This document shows positions 26,460 to 34,562 of a DNA stretch of 64,000 nt, in pieces. The notes below the pieces were generated by a model. That model was given only the letters and a program-made list of their open reading frames with translations. It was not told the DNA's origin and searched no databases. This DNA is from Azospirillum oryzae. GTDB taxonomy: Bacteria > Pseudomonadota > Alphaproteobacteria > Azospirillales > Azospirillaceae. The DNA lies in assembly GCF_008364795.1 (NCBI RefSeq), contig NZ_VTTM01000009.1:202928-266927 (forward strand), read 5' to 3'. Both the position numbers and the translations under genes were made by a program. Each line of letters starts with the position of its first letter. Within the stretch, counting starts at the first letter, position 1.

Positions 26460-26852
26460 TCAGCCGTTTCTCCAGGCCATGCGCAGCATCTGCACATTGC
26501 GCTGGAACAGGCTGGTGGTCAGCGCAAAGGCGTCGCGGGTCTCGCTGCCCTTGATCATCTCCTGCTCCAGCGACACCGCGTTGCCGCTGGGGGTCGATTC
26601 CCACAAGCCCGCCTTGCCCTCCTCGCGGTAAGGCGTGGTGGTGCGGCTGCCGGCCAGATGCATGCCGGCGGTGCGGGCGGTCTCCACCGGGCGGATGCCC
26701 TCCATGACGCTGTCGAAGGATTTCAGGTCGCGCGCCTGATAGTCGGGCGTGTTGGCGTTCACGACATTCTCGGCGATCAGCTTCTGCCGCTGCGACAGAT
26801 AGTCGAGACGCGTGCCGGCAAGTTGGAAGAAACCGATTTTACTCAAATCCAT
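26460..26852 (-). CDS. flgB: Proximal rod protein FlgB
   Basis: 130 residues, typical FlgB length. N-terminal LSQRQKLIAENVVNANTPDYQARDLKSF is the conserved rod motif, and the C-terminus FQRNVQMLRMA fits. ATG at 26852 is the first gene of flgB-flgC-fliE-fliQ-slt, divergent from fliI across a shared promoter region. Confidence 0.95.
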   Translation of the reverse strand: MDLSKIGFFQLAGTRLDYLSQRQKLIAENVVNANTPDYQARDLKSFDSVMEGIRPVETARTAGMHLAGSRTTTPYREEGKAGLWESTPSGNAVSLEQEMIKGSETRDAFALTTSLFQRNVQMLRMAWRNG

Positions 26853-26894
26853 TGCGACCTCGTTCCACCACATCTCACCGGAACACAAGGCCGG

Positions 26895-26944
26895 ACGATG
26901 AGCCCGCCCGTTTAAAACCGGATTTAAATTCGCTGCTCTAGGCT
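26895..26944. promoter_or_regulatory. Bidirectional CtrA-type promoter, flgB (-) and fliI (+)
   Basis: A near-symmetric core at 26910-26928 (TTTAAAA, CCGG, TTTAAA) serves both strands. Plus strand: TAAA-N7-TTAA (26913-26927), N11, TAGGCT (26939-26944) towards fliI. Minus strand: TAAA-N7-TTAA, N11, CATCGT (26900-26895) towards flgB. Identical spacing in both directions. Confidence 0.75.
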
Positions 26945-26960
26945 CTCTCCATCGACAGGC

Positions 26961-28322
26961 ATGATGGAGACAGCGCCGATGCCGGCACTCGCCACCCTGG
27001 CGGCGGAACTCGACCGGCTGCCGACGCGCCAGTGGCGCGGGGAAATCCGCTCGGCCGCCGGCATGACGCTGGAGGTCGACGGGCTGCAGCGCGTGCTGTC
27101 GGTCGGCGACAAATGCCATGCGGAGACTCTGCGCGGCGGGCGCGTACTGTGCGAGACCATCGGCTTCCGCAATGGCCGCTCGCTGCTGATGGCCTTCGAC
27201 AATTTGGACGGCGTGGCGGAGGGCTGCGCCGCCGTCACCGACGACACCGCCTTCATGCTGCGGCCCGGTCCCGGCTGGCTTGGCCGGGTGGTGAATGCGC
27301 TGGGCGAGCCGATCGACGGCAAGGGTCCGTTGGCGAATGGCGAGCATCCGCGATCCTTGCGCCAGCCGCCGCCGGCCGCCTGCGCCCGGCGCCGGGTGGG
27401 GGCGCGGTTGGACAGCGGCATCCGGGTGATCGACAGCTTCGTGCCGCTCTGCCGCGGGCAGCGGCTGGGCGTCTTCGCCGGGTCGGGCGTCGGCAAATCG
27501 ACGCTGCTGGCGATGGTCGCCCGCCATGCCGAGGCCGACGCCATCGTCATCGGACTGATCGGCGAGCGCGGGCGCGAGGTGCGCGAATTCATCCAGGACG
27601 ATCTGGGACCGGAGGGGCTGGCGCGCTCCGTCGTCATCGTCGCCACGTCGGACGAGCCGCCGCTGATGCGCCGTCAGGCCGCGCTGCTGACGATGACGGT
27701 GGCGGAGGAGTTGCGCGATCAGGGAAAGCATGTGCTGTGCCTGATGGACAGCGTCACCCGCTTCGCCATGGCCCAGCGCGAGATCGGGCTGGCCGCGGGA
27801 GAGCCGCCGACCGCCAAGAGTTATCCGCCCAGCGTCTTCGCCGAGCTGCCCCGCCTGCTGGAACGCGCGGGGCCCGGTCCGGAGGGTGATGGAGAGGGCG
27901 ACATCACCGCCATCTTCACCGTGCTGGTGGACGGCGACGACCATGACGAACCCATCGCCGACGCGGTGCGCGGCATCCTCGACGGACATCTGGTGCTGGA
28001 CCGCAAAATCGCCGAGCAGGGGCGTTATCCCGCCGTCAACCTGCTGCGCAGCGTGTCGCGCACCCTGCCCGGCTGTCACGACGCGCGGGAAAACCGCATC
28101 GTCGGCCGCGCCCGCGCGCTGGCCGCCACCTATGACGGCATGAAGGAGATGATCCGGCTCGGCGCCTACAAGCGCGGCACCGATCCGGAGACCGACGCCG
28201 CCATCGACCTGCACCCGCAGCTGGAAGACTTCCTGCGCCAGGGCAAGGACGACCCCTCCCCCTCCGCCGAGAGTTTCGCGCGGCTGGACAGGCTGCTCGC
28301 CGCCATCGGAGACCAAGCATGA
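26961..28322 (+). CDS. fliI: Flagellar export ATPase FliI
   Basis: 453 residues of the F1-beta-like export ATPase. Walker A GSGVGKST (about 174-181), IGERGREVREF, Walker B HVLCLMDSVTRFAMAQRE and the C-terminal GAYKRGTDPETDAAI are present. It powers unfolding and loading of export substrates. ATG at 26961 is listed; ATG 26979 has GGAG nine bases before it and is an equally good start (447 residues). The expected FliJ gene does not follow; an unrelated small gene overlaps the stop by four bases. Confidence 0.95.
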   Translation: MMETAPMPALATLAAELDRLPTRQWRGEIRSAAGMTLEVDGLQRVLSVGDKCHAETLRGGRVLCETIGFRNGRSLLMAFDNLDGVAEGCAAVTDDTAFMLRPGPGWLGRVVNALGEPIDGKGPLANGEHPRSLRQPPPAACARRRVGARLDSGIRVIDSFVPLCRGQRLGVFAGSGVGKSTLLAMVARHAEADAIVIGLIGERGREVREFIQDDLGPEGLARSVVIVATSDEPPLMRRQAALLTMTVAEELRDQGKHVLCLMDSVTRFAMAQREIGLAAGEPPTAKSYPPSVFAELPRLLERAGPGPEGDGEGDITAIFTVLVDGDDHDEPIADAVRGILDGHLVLDRKIAEQGRYPAVNLLRSVSRTLPGCHDARENRIVGRARALAATYDGMKEMIRLGAYKRGTDPETDAAIDLHPQLEDFLRQGKDDPSPSAESFARLDRLLAAIGDQA

Positions 28323-28909
28323 GCGTCAATACCAGACTGGCCGCCCAGGCCGTCAGCCCGCCGACCGCCCAGCGCAAATCGAATGAGCCGGAGGAAACGC
28401 TGGCCGACAGGATGAGCGTCGGGTTCGACGACCTGCTCGACGTGGTCAACCCGCTCCAGCAATTGCCGGTGGTGTCGGCGGTCTACCGCGAGGCGACGGG
28501 GGAGAGCATCTCGATCCCCGCCCGGCTGGCCGGCGGCTTCCTGTTCGGCGGCCTGCCCGGCCTGATCGGCAGCGCCGCCATGGTGGCGTTCGAAGAGGTC
28601 ACCGGCGACAGCGTGCTGGGCCATATCGGCAGCCTGCTGGAGGACGGGACGGAGACGGTGGCGGAGGGCGCGGCGGCCGGGACGCTGCCCTGGATGAGCG
28701 GCGGCGGGGATGGTGGCGATCCGTCCCTGCCTTCCCCCCAATCCTTGAGGGAGGCATTGCGACGCAAGTCCGACCCGGCTACGGAGAGCACGGCGAACGT
28801 CCCCGCACCGGCGAGCGAACAGCCGGCGCCGCAGCTGTTGGCGAAGCTCTACAGCATGGAAGCCACGGCGAAGGCCGGCGCGCCGGGGATGGTGCGCAAA
28901 ACGGGGTGA
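28319..28909 (+). CDS. Uncharacterised protein in the fliJ position
   Basis: 196 residues, start overlapping the fliI stop (ATGA). The core is DVVNPLQQLPVVSAVYREATGESISIPARLAGGFLFGGLPGLIGSAAMVAFEEVTGD (about 41-97), written here in parts: NPLQQLPVVSAVYR then a Gly-rich hydrophobic stretch. Similar NPLQ-hPVV-YR motifs occur in other alphaproteobacterial hypothetical proteins as I recall. The tail is Gly/Pro/Ala rich. It is not coiled-coil and does not look like FliJ. Tight coupling to fliI suggests a role in export or flagellar regulation, otherwise unknown. Confidence 0.75.
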   Translation: MSVNTRLAAQAVSPPTAQRKSNEPEETLADRMSVGFDDLLDVVNPLQQLPVVSAVYREATGESISIPARLAGGFLFGGLPGLIGSAAMVAFEEVTGDSVLGHIGSLLEDGTETVAEGAAAGTLPWMSGGGDGGDPSLPSPQSLREALRRKSDPATESTANVPAPASEQPAPQLLAKLYSMEATAKAGAPGMVRKTG

Positions 28910-29008
28910 CCAACCCGCGCTTGCATGGCACCGCCCGGCGCGGTTCAATGATCGGCACCGGGTTCCATGATGAACAGGCGGGCAGTGGACGAAAGCAAGG
29001 ATATGGGC

Positions 29009-29392
29009 ATGGCGAAGGGCCGGCGGCGGCTGTGGCTGCTCGTCGGCCATGGCGCGGTCGGGCTGGCCACCGCCGGAGCGTTCCTGCCCATCCTGCCCAC
29101 CGTTCCCTTCCTGCTGGTCGCCGGCTGGGCCTATGCCCGCGGCAATCCCGAACTGCGGGAGCGGATGCGCAACGACCCACGGTTCGGCCGTACCGTGCGC
29201 GAGTGGCAGGACCGTGGCGCCATCCCGGTGAAGGCGAAGGTCATGGCGGTCGGCGGTATGTCGTCCAGCTTCGCCGTCCTGGCCATTTCCTCACCCGGAT
29301 ACCCGGTGCTCGCCGGCACCGGGTTGGCCATGGCGGCCGTGGCTGTGTATGTGGTGTCGCGTCCGCCCCCTTCGGACAAGGAACCGGACTGA
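29009..29392 (+). CDS. DUF454 (YbaN-like) inner-membrane protein
   Basis: 127 residues with three membrane segments. The block GAFLPILPTVPFLLVAGWAYARGNPELRERM is the DUF454 signature. ATG at 29009 has AAGG eight bases upstream; earlier in-frame ATGs (28967, 29003) are possible. Function of the family is unknown. It probably lies at the end of the fliI transcript but has no clear flagellar role, and similar genes occur near hflX or haem genes elsewhere. Confidence 0.85.
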   Translation: MAKGRRRLWLLVGHGAVGLATAGAFLPILPTVPFLLVAGWAYARGNPELRERMRNDPRFGRTVREWQDRGAIPVKAKVMAVGGMSSSFAVLAISSPGYPVLAGTGLAMAAVAVYVVSRPPPSDKEPD

Positions 29393-29440
29393 ACCACGAC
29401 CTGCTGGCGGTCAACCTGTATGCGCGGTGATGCGCGCACA

Positions 29441-29478
29441 AAGAAGGGGCCGCCGTTTCCGACAGCCCCTGTTCTTCA
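29441..29478 (-). terminator. Rho-independent terminator of hflX
   Basis: Arms AGGGGC (29445-29450) and GCCCCT (29465-29470); on the minus strand the second arm is followed by TTCTTT. It sits 19 bp beyond the hflX stop and between convergent genes, so it may also stop readthrough from the DUF454 gene. Confidence 0.7.
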
Positions 29479-29496
29479 AGCCCCAAAAGACTGCAA

Positions 29497-30855
29497 TCAG
29501 GCGGCGGCGCGGCCCTGCCCCTGATGCGCCCCCGGATGTGCCATGCGGGCCAGCGTCGCCGGCTCGATGGCCACCCGCAGATGGGCGTGGCTGTCGTCGT
29601 CGCGGCGGCCGACCACCTCGCCATGGGCGTAAAGCCAGGCGAGCGTCGCGCCGTCGCCATGCGCGACATCCAGCTCCACCAGTTCGCGGCCGGCGGTCAT
29701 CCGGTCGTCGAGGATGCGGAACAGCGTGTCCAGCCTCCCGCCGGTCGCGGCGGACACCGCGCAGGCGTTGCCGGCCCGTTCGGTGCGGGCGATCACGGCG
29801 TCGACTTCCGCCCCGTCCAGCAGGTCGATCTTGTTGGCGACCTCGACCACGCGCGGGTCGCGCTCCGGATCGATGCCGAGATCGGCCAGGATCGCCTCCA
29901 CGTCGGCCTTCTGGGCCTCGGTGTCGGGGTGGGCGATGTCGCGGACATGCAGGATGATGTCGGCCGCCTGCACCTCCTCCAGCGTGGCGCGAAAGGCCGC
30001 GACCAGATGGGTCGGCAGGTCGGAGATGAAACCGACGGTGTCGGACAGGATGACCTTGCGGCCCGACGGCAGCACCACCTGACGCATGGTCGGGTCGAGC
30101 GTGGCGAACAGCAGGTTCCTGGCGAACACGTCGGCGCCGGCCATCCGGTTGAACAGGGTCGACTTGCCGGCGTTGGTGTAGCCGACCAGCGCCACCACCG
30201 GGTACGGCACCTTGGCGCGCGCCTTGCGGTGCAGGCCGCGGGTGCGGCGGACCTCGTCCAGCTCCCGTTTGATCCTGACGATGCGGTTGCCGATCAGGCG
30301 GCGGTCGATCTCCAGCTGCGATTCACCGGGGCCGCCGAGGAAGCCGAAGCCACCGCGCTGGCGTTCCAAGTGGGTCCAGGACCGCACCAGCCGCGACTTC
30401 TGGTAGCTCAGCGACGCCAGTTCGACCTGAAGCTGGCCTTCGTGGGTGCGGGCGCGGGCGCCGAAGATCTCCAGGATCAGGCCGGTGCGGTCGATGACCT
30501 TGGCGCCGAACGCCTTTTCCAGGTTGCGCTGCTGCACCGGGGTCAGCGCATGGTCGACGATGACGAGGTCGATGGCCTCGCCCGCCTCCTGCGCGTCTTC
30601 GATCAGCTTGGCATACTGCTCGATGGCGCCGCCGCCCAGCAGGGTGGCCGGGCGCGGCTGGTTGACCTTGACGACCGCGGCCTGCGCCACGTCGAGGTCG
30701 ATGGCCGCGGCAAGCCCGACCGCTTCGTCCAGCGAGGCTTCGGGGCTGCGGTCGGTGTCGGCCCCGCGCAGGACCGGATGGAGGACGAGGGCGCGGCCCA
30801 TTGCGGAGCGCGACGTTTGGGTGGTTTTCAAATCGGTGGTCTGATGCGTGCCCAT
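29497..30855 (-). CDS. hflX: Ribosome-associated GTPase HflX
   Basis: 452 residues. N-terminal HflX nucleotide-binding domain with LLGGGAIEQYAKLIE, a coiled-coil linker carrying GGPGESQLEIDRRLI, and a GTPase domain with GYTNAGKST (G1), DTVGFISDLP (G3) and NKID (G4). HflX splits stalled 70S ribosomes in heat and antibiotic stress. It is usually next to hfq, but no hfq is visible within 380 bp upstream. Located between flagellar operons without obvious functional link. Confidence 0.95.
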   Translation of the reverse strand: MGTHQTTDLKTTQTSRSAMGRALVLHPVLRGADTDRSPEASLDEAVGLAAAIDLDVAQAAVVKVNQPRPATLLGGGAIEQYAKLIEDAQEAGEAIDLVIVDHALTPVQQRNLEKAFGAKVIDRTGLILEIFGARARTHEGQLQVELASLSYQKSRLVRSWTHLERQRGGFGFLGGPGESQLEIDRRLIGNRIVRIKRELDEVRRTRGLHRKARAKVPYPVVALVGYTNAGKSTLFNRMAGADVFARNLLFATLDPTMRQVVLPSGRKVILSDTVGFISDLPTHLVAAFRATLEEVQAADIILHVRDIAHPDTEAQKADVEAILADLGIDPERDPRVVEVANKIDLLDGAEVDAVIARTERAGNACAVSAATGGRLDTLFRILDDRMTAGRELVELDVAHGDGATLAWLYAHGEVVGRRDDDSHAHLRVAIEPATLARMAHPGAHQGQGRAAA

Positions 30856-31233
30856 AGGGTTCCTTTGTCCGCCCCGGCGCCGGATGCGCGGGGCATGCGC
30901 GCATCCCTCGCGGATGCGAAGCTCGGAAATTGGGAAGAAAGGGTCCTCTCCGACCCCACCGGCGGCGCCACGGCACGGGGGAGGGTCGCGGCGGCCTGCG
31001 CGTCACGGGGTCGGAGAGGAGAGCGTCGGCACACCCGAGGCGGGAGGCCGAACCGGGGAACTTAGATCAAGGGAGATCACCGAAGTTGCCGCGCCGGCCG
31101 GGGAAGCGGTCTCGACACGCGATACTGCACTGGGAAAGTCACTGGTGTGACGGCGTCGCCGCCCACACCGGATTAGATGAGGGGACCGAGGCTCAAAACA
31201 AGGGCATGGGGACGATTTTCCAGCGGTATTTCC
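30856..31233. other. 378-bp intergenic region upstream of hflX with inverted repeats
   Basis: No supported gene. Holds a hairpin CGCATCC-N5-GGATGCG (30900-30918) and a larger inverted repeat with perfect 14-bp arms (30944-30957 and 31007-31020). Both would lie in the hflX leader if transcription starts above 31020. Confidence 0.6.
30944..31020. repeat. Perfect 14-bp inverted repeat, 49-bp loop
   Basis: TCCTCTCCGACCCC at 30944-30957 and its exact complement GGGGTCGGAGAGGA at 31007-31020. The loop itself is very GC rich. Could be a structured hflX leader, a transcript end for the minus-strand gene upstream (stop at 31234), or a small repeat element. Confidence 0.75.
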
Positions 31234-32349
31234 TCACCGGCCCATGCTGTTGCGCGACGCCTGTTCGATGGTCTTGATGTGGGCGAGGCCGGGGAGGATT
31301 TCCGAGCGGATGAACTCCAGCCGGCGCACCGGACCACCGCCGCGGGCGAAGCGGTGCTTCCACAGATTCATCTTCACCGCCAGCCCGCACAGCACGCCGC
31401 CGATGGTCAGGTGATGGGTGACGATCAGGTCGCGGATGCTGCGGAAACTGTCCGGGTTGATGTCGCGCCAGAAATCGCGGGACCGGTTGTCGAAGCTCTC
31501 GAAGCGGCCGGTGATGGAGGTGGCGATGTCGGTCAAATCGTGGCCGATCTCGTCCAGCATGCGGCGCTGGCGGGCGTCGCGCCGCACCTCGCTGACCTGG
31601 AACAGCTCCGCCATCCAGCCGAGGAAGCCCTGCACGTCGGGAACGATGTCGTCCAGGCAGCGCTTGAAATAGGCCAGCGACAGGAAGATGTCGGCATATT
31701 CCTCCAGGAAGGCCGGGATTTCCTGCAACGGGATGTCGAGCCGGTCGGCGGTCATCTGCAGCCGGCGCCGCGCCTCCTCCACGTCGGGCTGGGCGAACAG
31801 GCGCACCAGCTCGTCCATGCTGGCGATGTCCGCACCCTGCGCGCCATAGACATGCTCCACCAGCGGGCGGGTGAAGACGCGCATGTAGCTGGTCAGTTCC
31901 GCCCGCTTGGCGGCCGACAGGCGGAGCGCGCCCGCCTCCTCCACATCGATGTTCAGGCGGCGCAGCTCCAGCCGCAGGCTGTAGACATCGAAGCTGGCGG
32001 CCTCGCCGATCCGGACGATCTTGCGCAGGTCACGACGAAGCGCCGGACCGTCGATGCCGAAGCATTTCGATAATTGGTCGAGGCCGATCTGGCCGCTGCC
32101 GGTCTGGGCATCGTTGAACAGCTCCGCCACCGTCTCCAGCCGGACATTCTTGATCAGCCGTGCCCGGCGCAGCCCCGGCGTTTCCAGTGGCAGGATCGAC
32201 AGGGGCAGGATGTGCAGGGCATCGCGCCCGTCATCCTCCTCCGCCGTCGAGGCCCCGTTCAAATGCACGGCGGCGGCCCCGGTGGTGGCGGGCGGGCGGA
32301 TGCGGTCGCGGGGCTTCCGGTCCTGTGGATTGCCCGCTGGCGGCTGCAC
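31234..32349 (-). CDS. Uncharacterised 371-residue flagellar-cluster protein
   Basis: GTG at 32349 with GGAG seven bases upstream. After a disordered N-terminus (1 to ~45) the protein is almost wholly helical and charged (for example RLIKNVRLETVAELFNDAQ, VVEEARRRLQMTADRLDIPL-type segments, AAKRAELTSYMRVFTRPLVEHVYG). A hydrophobic stretch near 325-340 (LTIGGVLCGLAVKMNLW) could be a membrane anchor. I do not recognise it. As last gene of flagellin-flaF-flbT-flaG-like-DUF1217 it may serve filament production, but this is from position only. Confidence 0.7.
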   Translation of the reverse strand: MQPPAGNPQDRKPRDRIRPPATTGAAAVHLNGASTAEEDDGRDALHILPLSILPLETPGLRRARLIKNVRLETVAELFNDAQTGSGQIGLDQLSKCFGIDGPALRRDLRKIVRIGEAASFDVYSLRLELRRLNIDVEEAGALRLSAAKRAELTSYMRVFTRPLVEHVYGAQGADIASMDELVRLFAQPDVEEARRRLQMTADRLDIPLQEIPAFLEEYADIFLSLAYFKRCLDDIVPDVQGFLGWMAELFQVSEVRRDARQRRMLDEIGHDLTDIATSITGRFESFDNRSRDFWRDINPDSFRSIRDLIVTHHLTIGGVLCGLAVKMNLWKHRFARGGGPVRRLEFIRSEILPGLAHIKTIEQASRNSMGR

Positions 32350-32387
32350 GGCTGGACTCCTCCCGCTTGGCCGAGCCCCGCGGCCTG

Positions 32388-33179
32388 TCAGAAGCGCGGG
32401 AACCTCATCAGCGTCATGGTGATGGACGGATCGATGGAGATGACCGAGGCCCGGCCACTGCGGGAGATCGGGCCGATCGACGGCATGGCGGCGGTCGCGG
32501 TCGAGCCGCCATTCTGCATGTCGTACATCGCGGCGAAGCGGTCGAGGAACTTGGCGACCTTCTCCGGGCTTTTCAGGTCCGCGATGTCCATGCGCTTTTC
32601 CAGCAGCGCCTTCTGCTTGTCGACCTCCAGCAGCGCCGTCTGGTCGGGCAGGCCCAGCGTGGTGTAGACCACCTTGCGCAGGGCGTTGTCAGCCATCACC
32701 TGATACCAGTTGGTGATGTTCGACGACCGCCGCTGGAAATAGAGGCCGAGGCGCACCGCCGGGTTCCTGTCCTCCGATTCGACCTCCAGCGTCACGTTGA
32801 CGTAGCGGTCGATGATGGCCTGGACCACGGCCGGCTGTTTCAGGTTGTCGCCGCCGTTTTCGGCGAAGCCCAGCACGGTCGCCATCTCGCGGAACTTGGT
32901 GTCGCTCATCCGGTTGGCGGTGGAATACTGGTCGCTCACCCCTTCTTCCAGAACCTTGCGGATCAGTCCGCGCGACTTCGCCTGACTGCCGAGGTCGAAG
33001 GCCTCCAGGACGAAGCGATAGAGCTTGTCGTCCTTCATGAAGTCTTCGGTGCTGGTGATCTTGCCGATGTTGTCCTGGAAATAGGAGATGGCGCGCTGCA
33101 CCGCCGGACGGCTGCGCACCGCCTGTTCGTAGCGGTCGTGGTTCTTGGTGACGACGCGCAGGTCGACCAGCGTGGTCAT
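32388..33179 (-). CDS. DUF1217 flagellar protein
   Basis: 263 residues of the DUF1217 type, which is found next to alphaproteobacterial flagellar genes. Visible family blocks are YFQDNIGKITSTEDFMKDDKL, LYRFVLEAFDL, and RNPAVRLGLYFQRRSSNITNWYQVMADNALRKVVYTTLGLP (given here in sections). Function unknown; presumably a filament-related or export-substrate protein. Overlaps the upstream flaG-like gene by four bases (ATGA). Confidence 0.85.
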   Translation of the reverse strand: MTTLVDLRVVTKNHDRYEQAVRSRPAVQRAISYFQDNIGKITSTEDFMKDDKLYRFVLEAFDLGSQAKSRGLIRKVLEEGVSDQYSTANRMSDTKFREMATVLGFAENGGDNLKQPAVVQAIIDRYVNVTLEVESEDRNPAVRLGLYFQRRSSNITNWYQVMADNALRKVVYTTLGLPDQTALLEVDKQKALLEKRMDIADLKSPEKVAKFLDRFAAMYDMQNGGSTATAAMPSIGPISRSGRASVISIDPSITMTLMRFPRF

Positions 33180-33562
33180 GCCTCCACCTCACCGGTCTTT
33201 TCACCGCTGCGCGGAATGGCGGGGCTCTCGTCGGCGGCATCGGTCTCGGCGCCGTAGCCGGCGGGGATGCGCATGATGACCTCCCCCGTCGCGGTGTCGA
33301 GCACCTCGGTGTAGAGCCGCCGGGTGTCGGGATCGAGATTGACGCGGTAGGGCCGGGTGGCGCGCTTCGCCTCCGCCTCGGTCGCATCGGTCGTCCCAGT
33401 GGTCTTCTGGGCGCGCTCCACCACCTCGGCCGGCTTGGTCGTTTCGGCCCGGGCGGCCCGCTGGCGGTCGGCCTGACGCTGGCGCGCCTCCGCGATGATG
33501 TCGGCGCTGGCGGTTGAGCGTTCGCCGGACGGACCGGTCACGCCGGTGACGGGGGTCGGCAT
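33176..33562 (-). CDS. FlaG-like small protein
   Basis: 128 residues from ATG 33562. The N-terminal two thirds is low-complexity and charged; the last 50 residues contain RVNLDPDTRRLYTEVLDTATGEVIMRIPAGY, which matches the FlaG pattern of a beta strand pair ending in TGEVI-QIP. FlaG proteins limit filament length in polar systems. Four bases before flbT and overlapping the DUF1217 gene. The assignment is by motif only. Confidence 0.65.
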   Translation of the reverse strand: MPTPVTGVTGPSGERSTASADIIAEARQRQADRQRAARAETTKPAEVVERAQKTTGTTDATEAEAKRATRPYRVNLDPDTRRLYTEVLDTATGEVIMRIPAGYGAETDAADESPAIPRSGEKTGEVEA

Positions 33563-33566
33563 GGCG

Positions 33567-34028
33567 TCATCCTCCGGCGTGGTGGCCCGCGTGAAGATCG
33601 AGGCCTTCCGTTTGGAACGATGGCGCCGAAGCGGAGGGAGCCGGCGAAAGCAGCGTGCCTTCATACTCCATCACCGGACGCAGGGCCGACAGCGCCTTGT
33701 AATAGTCGCGCTCGCCGATATGGCCCATGGCGCGGGCGATGCGGTCCTGGATATCGGGGCGGGTGAAGGTGGTGTAGAGCTGCGCCATCATCTCCGCCGC
33801 CGCACCGCTGCCATTGGCGGCGATGGTGGGATCGAGCAGCATGCTCTGGATCAGGAAATAGGCGCGGCGCACCGGGGTCACCGCATCCTCCTCCTGCAGG
33901 ATGTCGCTGCCGCGGATGATCTGGGCAAAGTTGGAAATGGTCAGCGTGTAGCGGCGGTTCTCGTTCTGCACGACGCAGCCGTTGATGACCACCCGCTCGC
34001 ACGGCTTCAGGCGCAGCTTAAGTGCCAT
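33567..34028 (-). CDS. flbT: Flagellin synthesis post-transcriptional regulator FlbT
   Basis: 153 residues. N-terminal LRLKPCERVVINGCVVQN and RRAYFLIQSMLL are FlbT hallmarks. In Caulobacter FlbT binds the flagellin mRNA leader and destabilises it until the hook is finished. Overlaps flaF by 11 bases. The C-terminal 25 residues are Ser/His rich and not conserved. Confidence 0.93.
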   Translation of the reverse strand: MALKLRLKPCERVVINGCVVQNENRRYTLTISNFAQIIRGSDILQEEDAVTPVRRAYFLIQSMLLDPTIAANGSGAAAEMMAQLYTTFTRPDIQDRIARAMGHIGERDYYKALSALRPVMEYEGTLLSPAPSASAPSFQTEGLDLHAGHHAGG

Positions 34029-34413
34029 AGGACAGATCCTCCGTCGCCAGTTCGCGCGTGGCCTGCGCCGCCCCTTGCAGCCCTTGCATCACCGAACGGT
34101 TGATGTGGAGCAGCAGGTCGATGCCGCCCTCGCCGCGCAGCACCCGCTGGGTGTTGCGGTTCACCGCGAAGGACAACGAGACCAGACCGGCGCGCAGCGC
34201 CTCCGGCAGGGCGTTGCCGTCCTCCAGCAGGTCGGCGCGTAGCGTGTTCCACAGCTCCAGGTTCCGCCACAGCGCGTCCTTCAGCGCGGCGGAGCGCCAG
34301 TCGGCGTCGCGGTTGTTTTCCAGCGCCAGGGTGATCCGCAGGAACACCCGGTACTCGATCTTTCGCGGATCGTCGCACTCGGCGATGGTCTGGTGGTAGG
34401 CGGCGATGCTCAT
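34018..34413 (-). CDS. flaF: Flagellin synthesis activator FlaF
   Basis: 131 residues. Y-QT-AECDDPRKIEYRVF and the segment LWRNLELWNTLRADLLEDGNALPEALRAGLVSL (in parts) identify FlaF, which is needed for flagellin translation or secretion and works opposite to FlbT. Lies 150 bp downstream of the flagellin gene beyond a strong hairpin, so its level relative to flagellin is probably reduced at the hairpin. Confidence 0.92.
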   Translation of the reverse strand: MSIAAYHQTIAECDDPRKIEYRVFLRITLALENNRDADWRSAALKDALWRNLELWNTLRADLLEDGNALPEALRAGLVSLSFAVNRNTQRVLRGEGGIDLLLHINRSVMQGLQGAAQATRELATEDLSYGT

Positions 34414-34511
34414 GGGCGCACCCCTGCGGTGGGGTCCTTTGCGGCGGGATGCCGGACCGGTTGCGGTGGGTTTTGGCGACGGATGCGAGAAATGGACGCG
34501 GACGGCCGATG

Positions 34512-34553
34512 GGGCGGCGCCATCGTCCAGGGGATTGGACGATGGCACCGCCC
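34512..34553 (-). terminator. Strong hairpin after the flagellin gene
   Basis: Arms GGGCGGCGCCATCGTCCA (34512-34529) and 34536-34553 pair at 17 of 18 positions (the other is a possible G-U) with a 6-nt loop, 9 bp beyond the flagellin stop. There is no U-tract, so it could stabilise the flagellin mRNA 3' end or attenuate flaF-flbT. Confidence 0.75.
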
Positions 34554-34562
34554 GTCAGGGAC

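Noticed and set aside
30856..31400. An hfq gene upstream of hflX
   Set aside because: No frame on either strand resembles Hfq (no KNGI-L-G or VYKHA-type motif).
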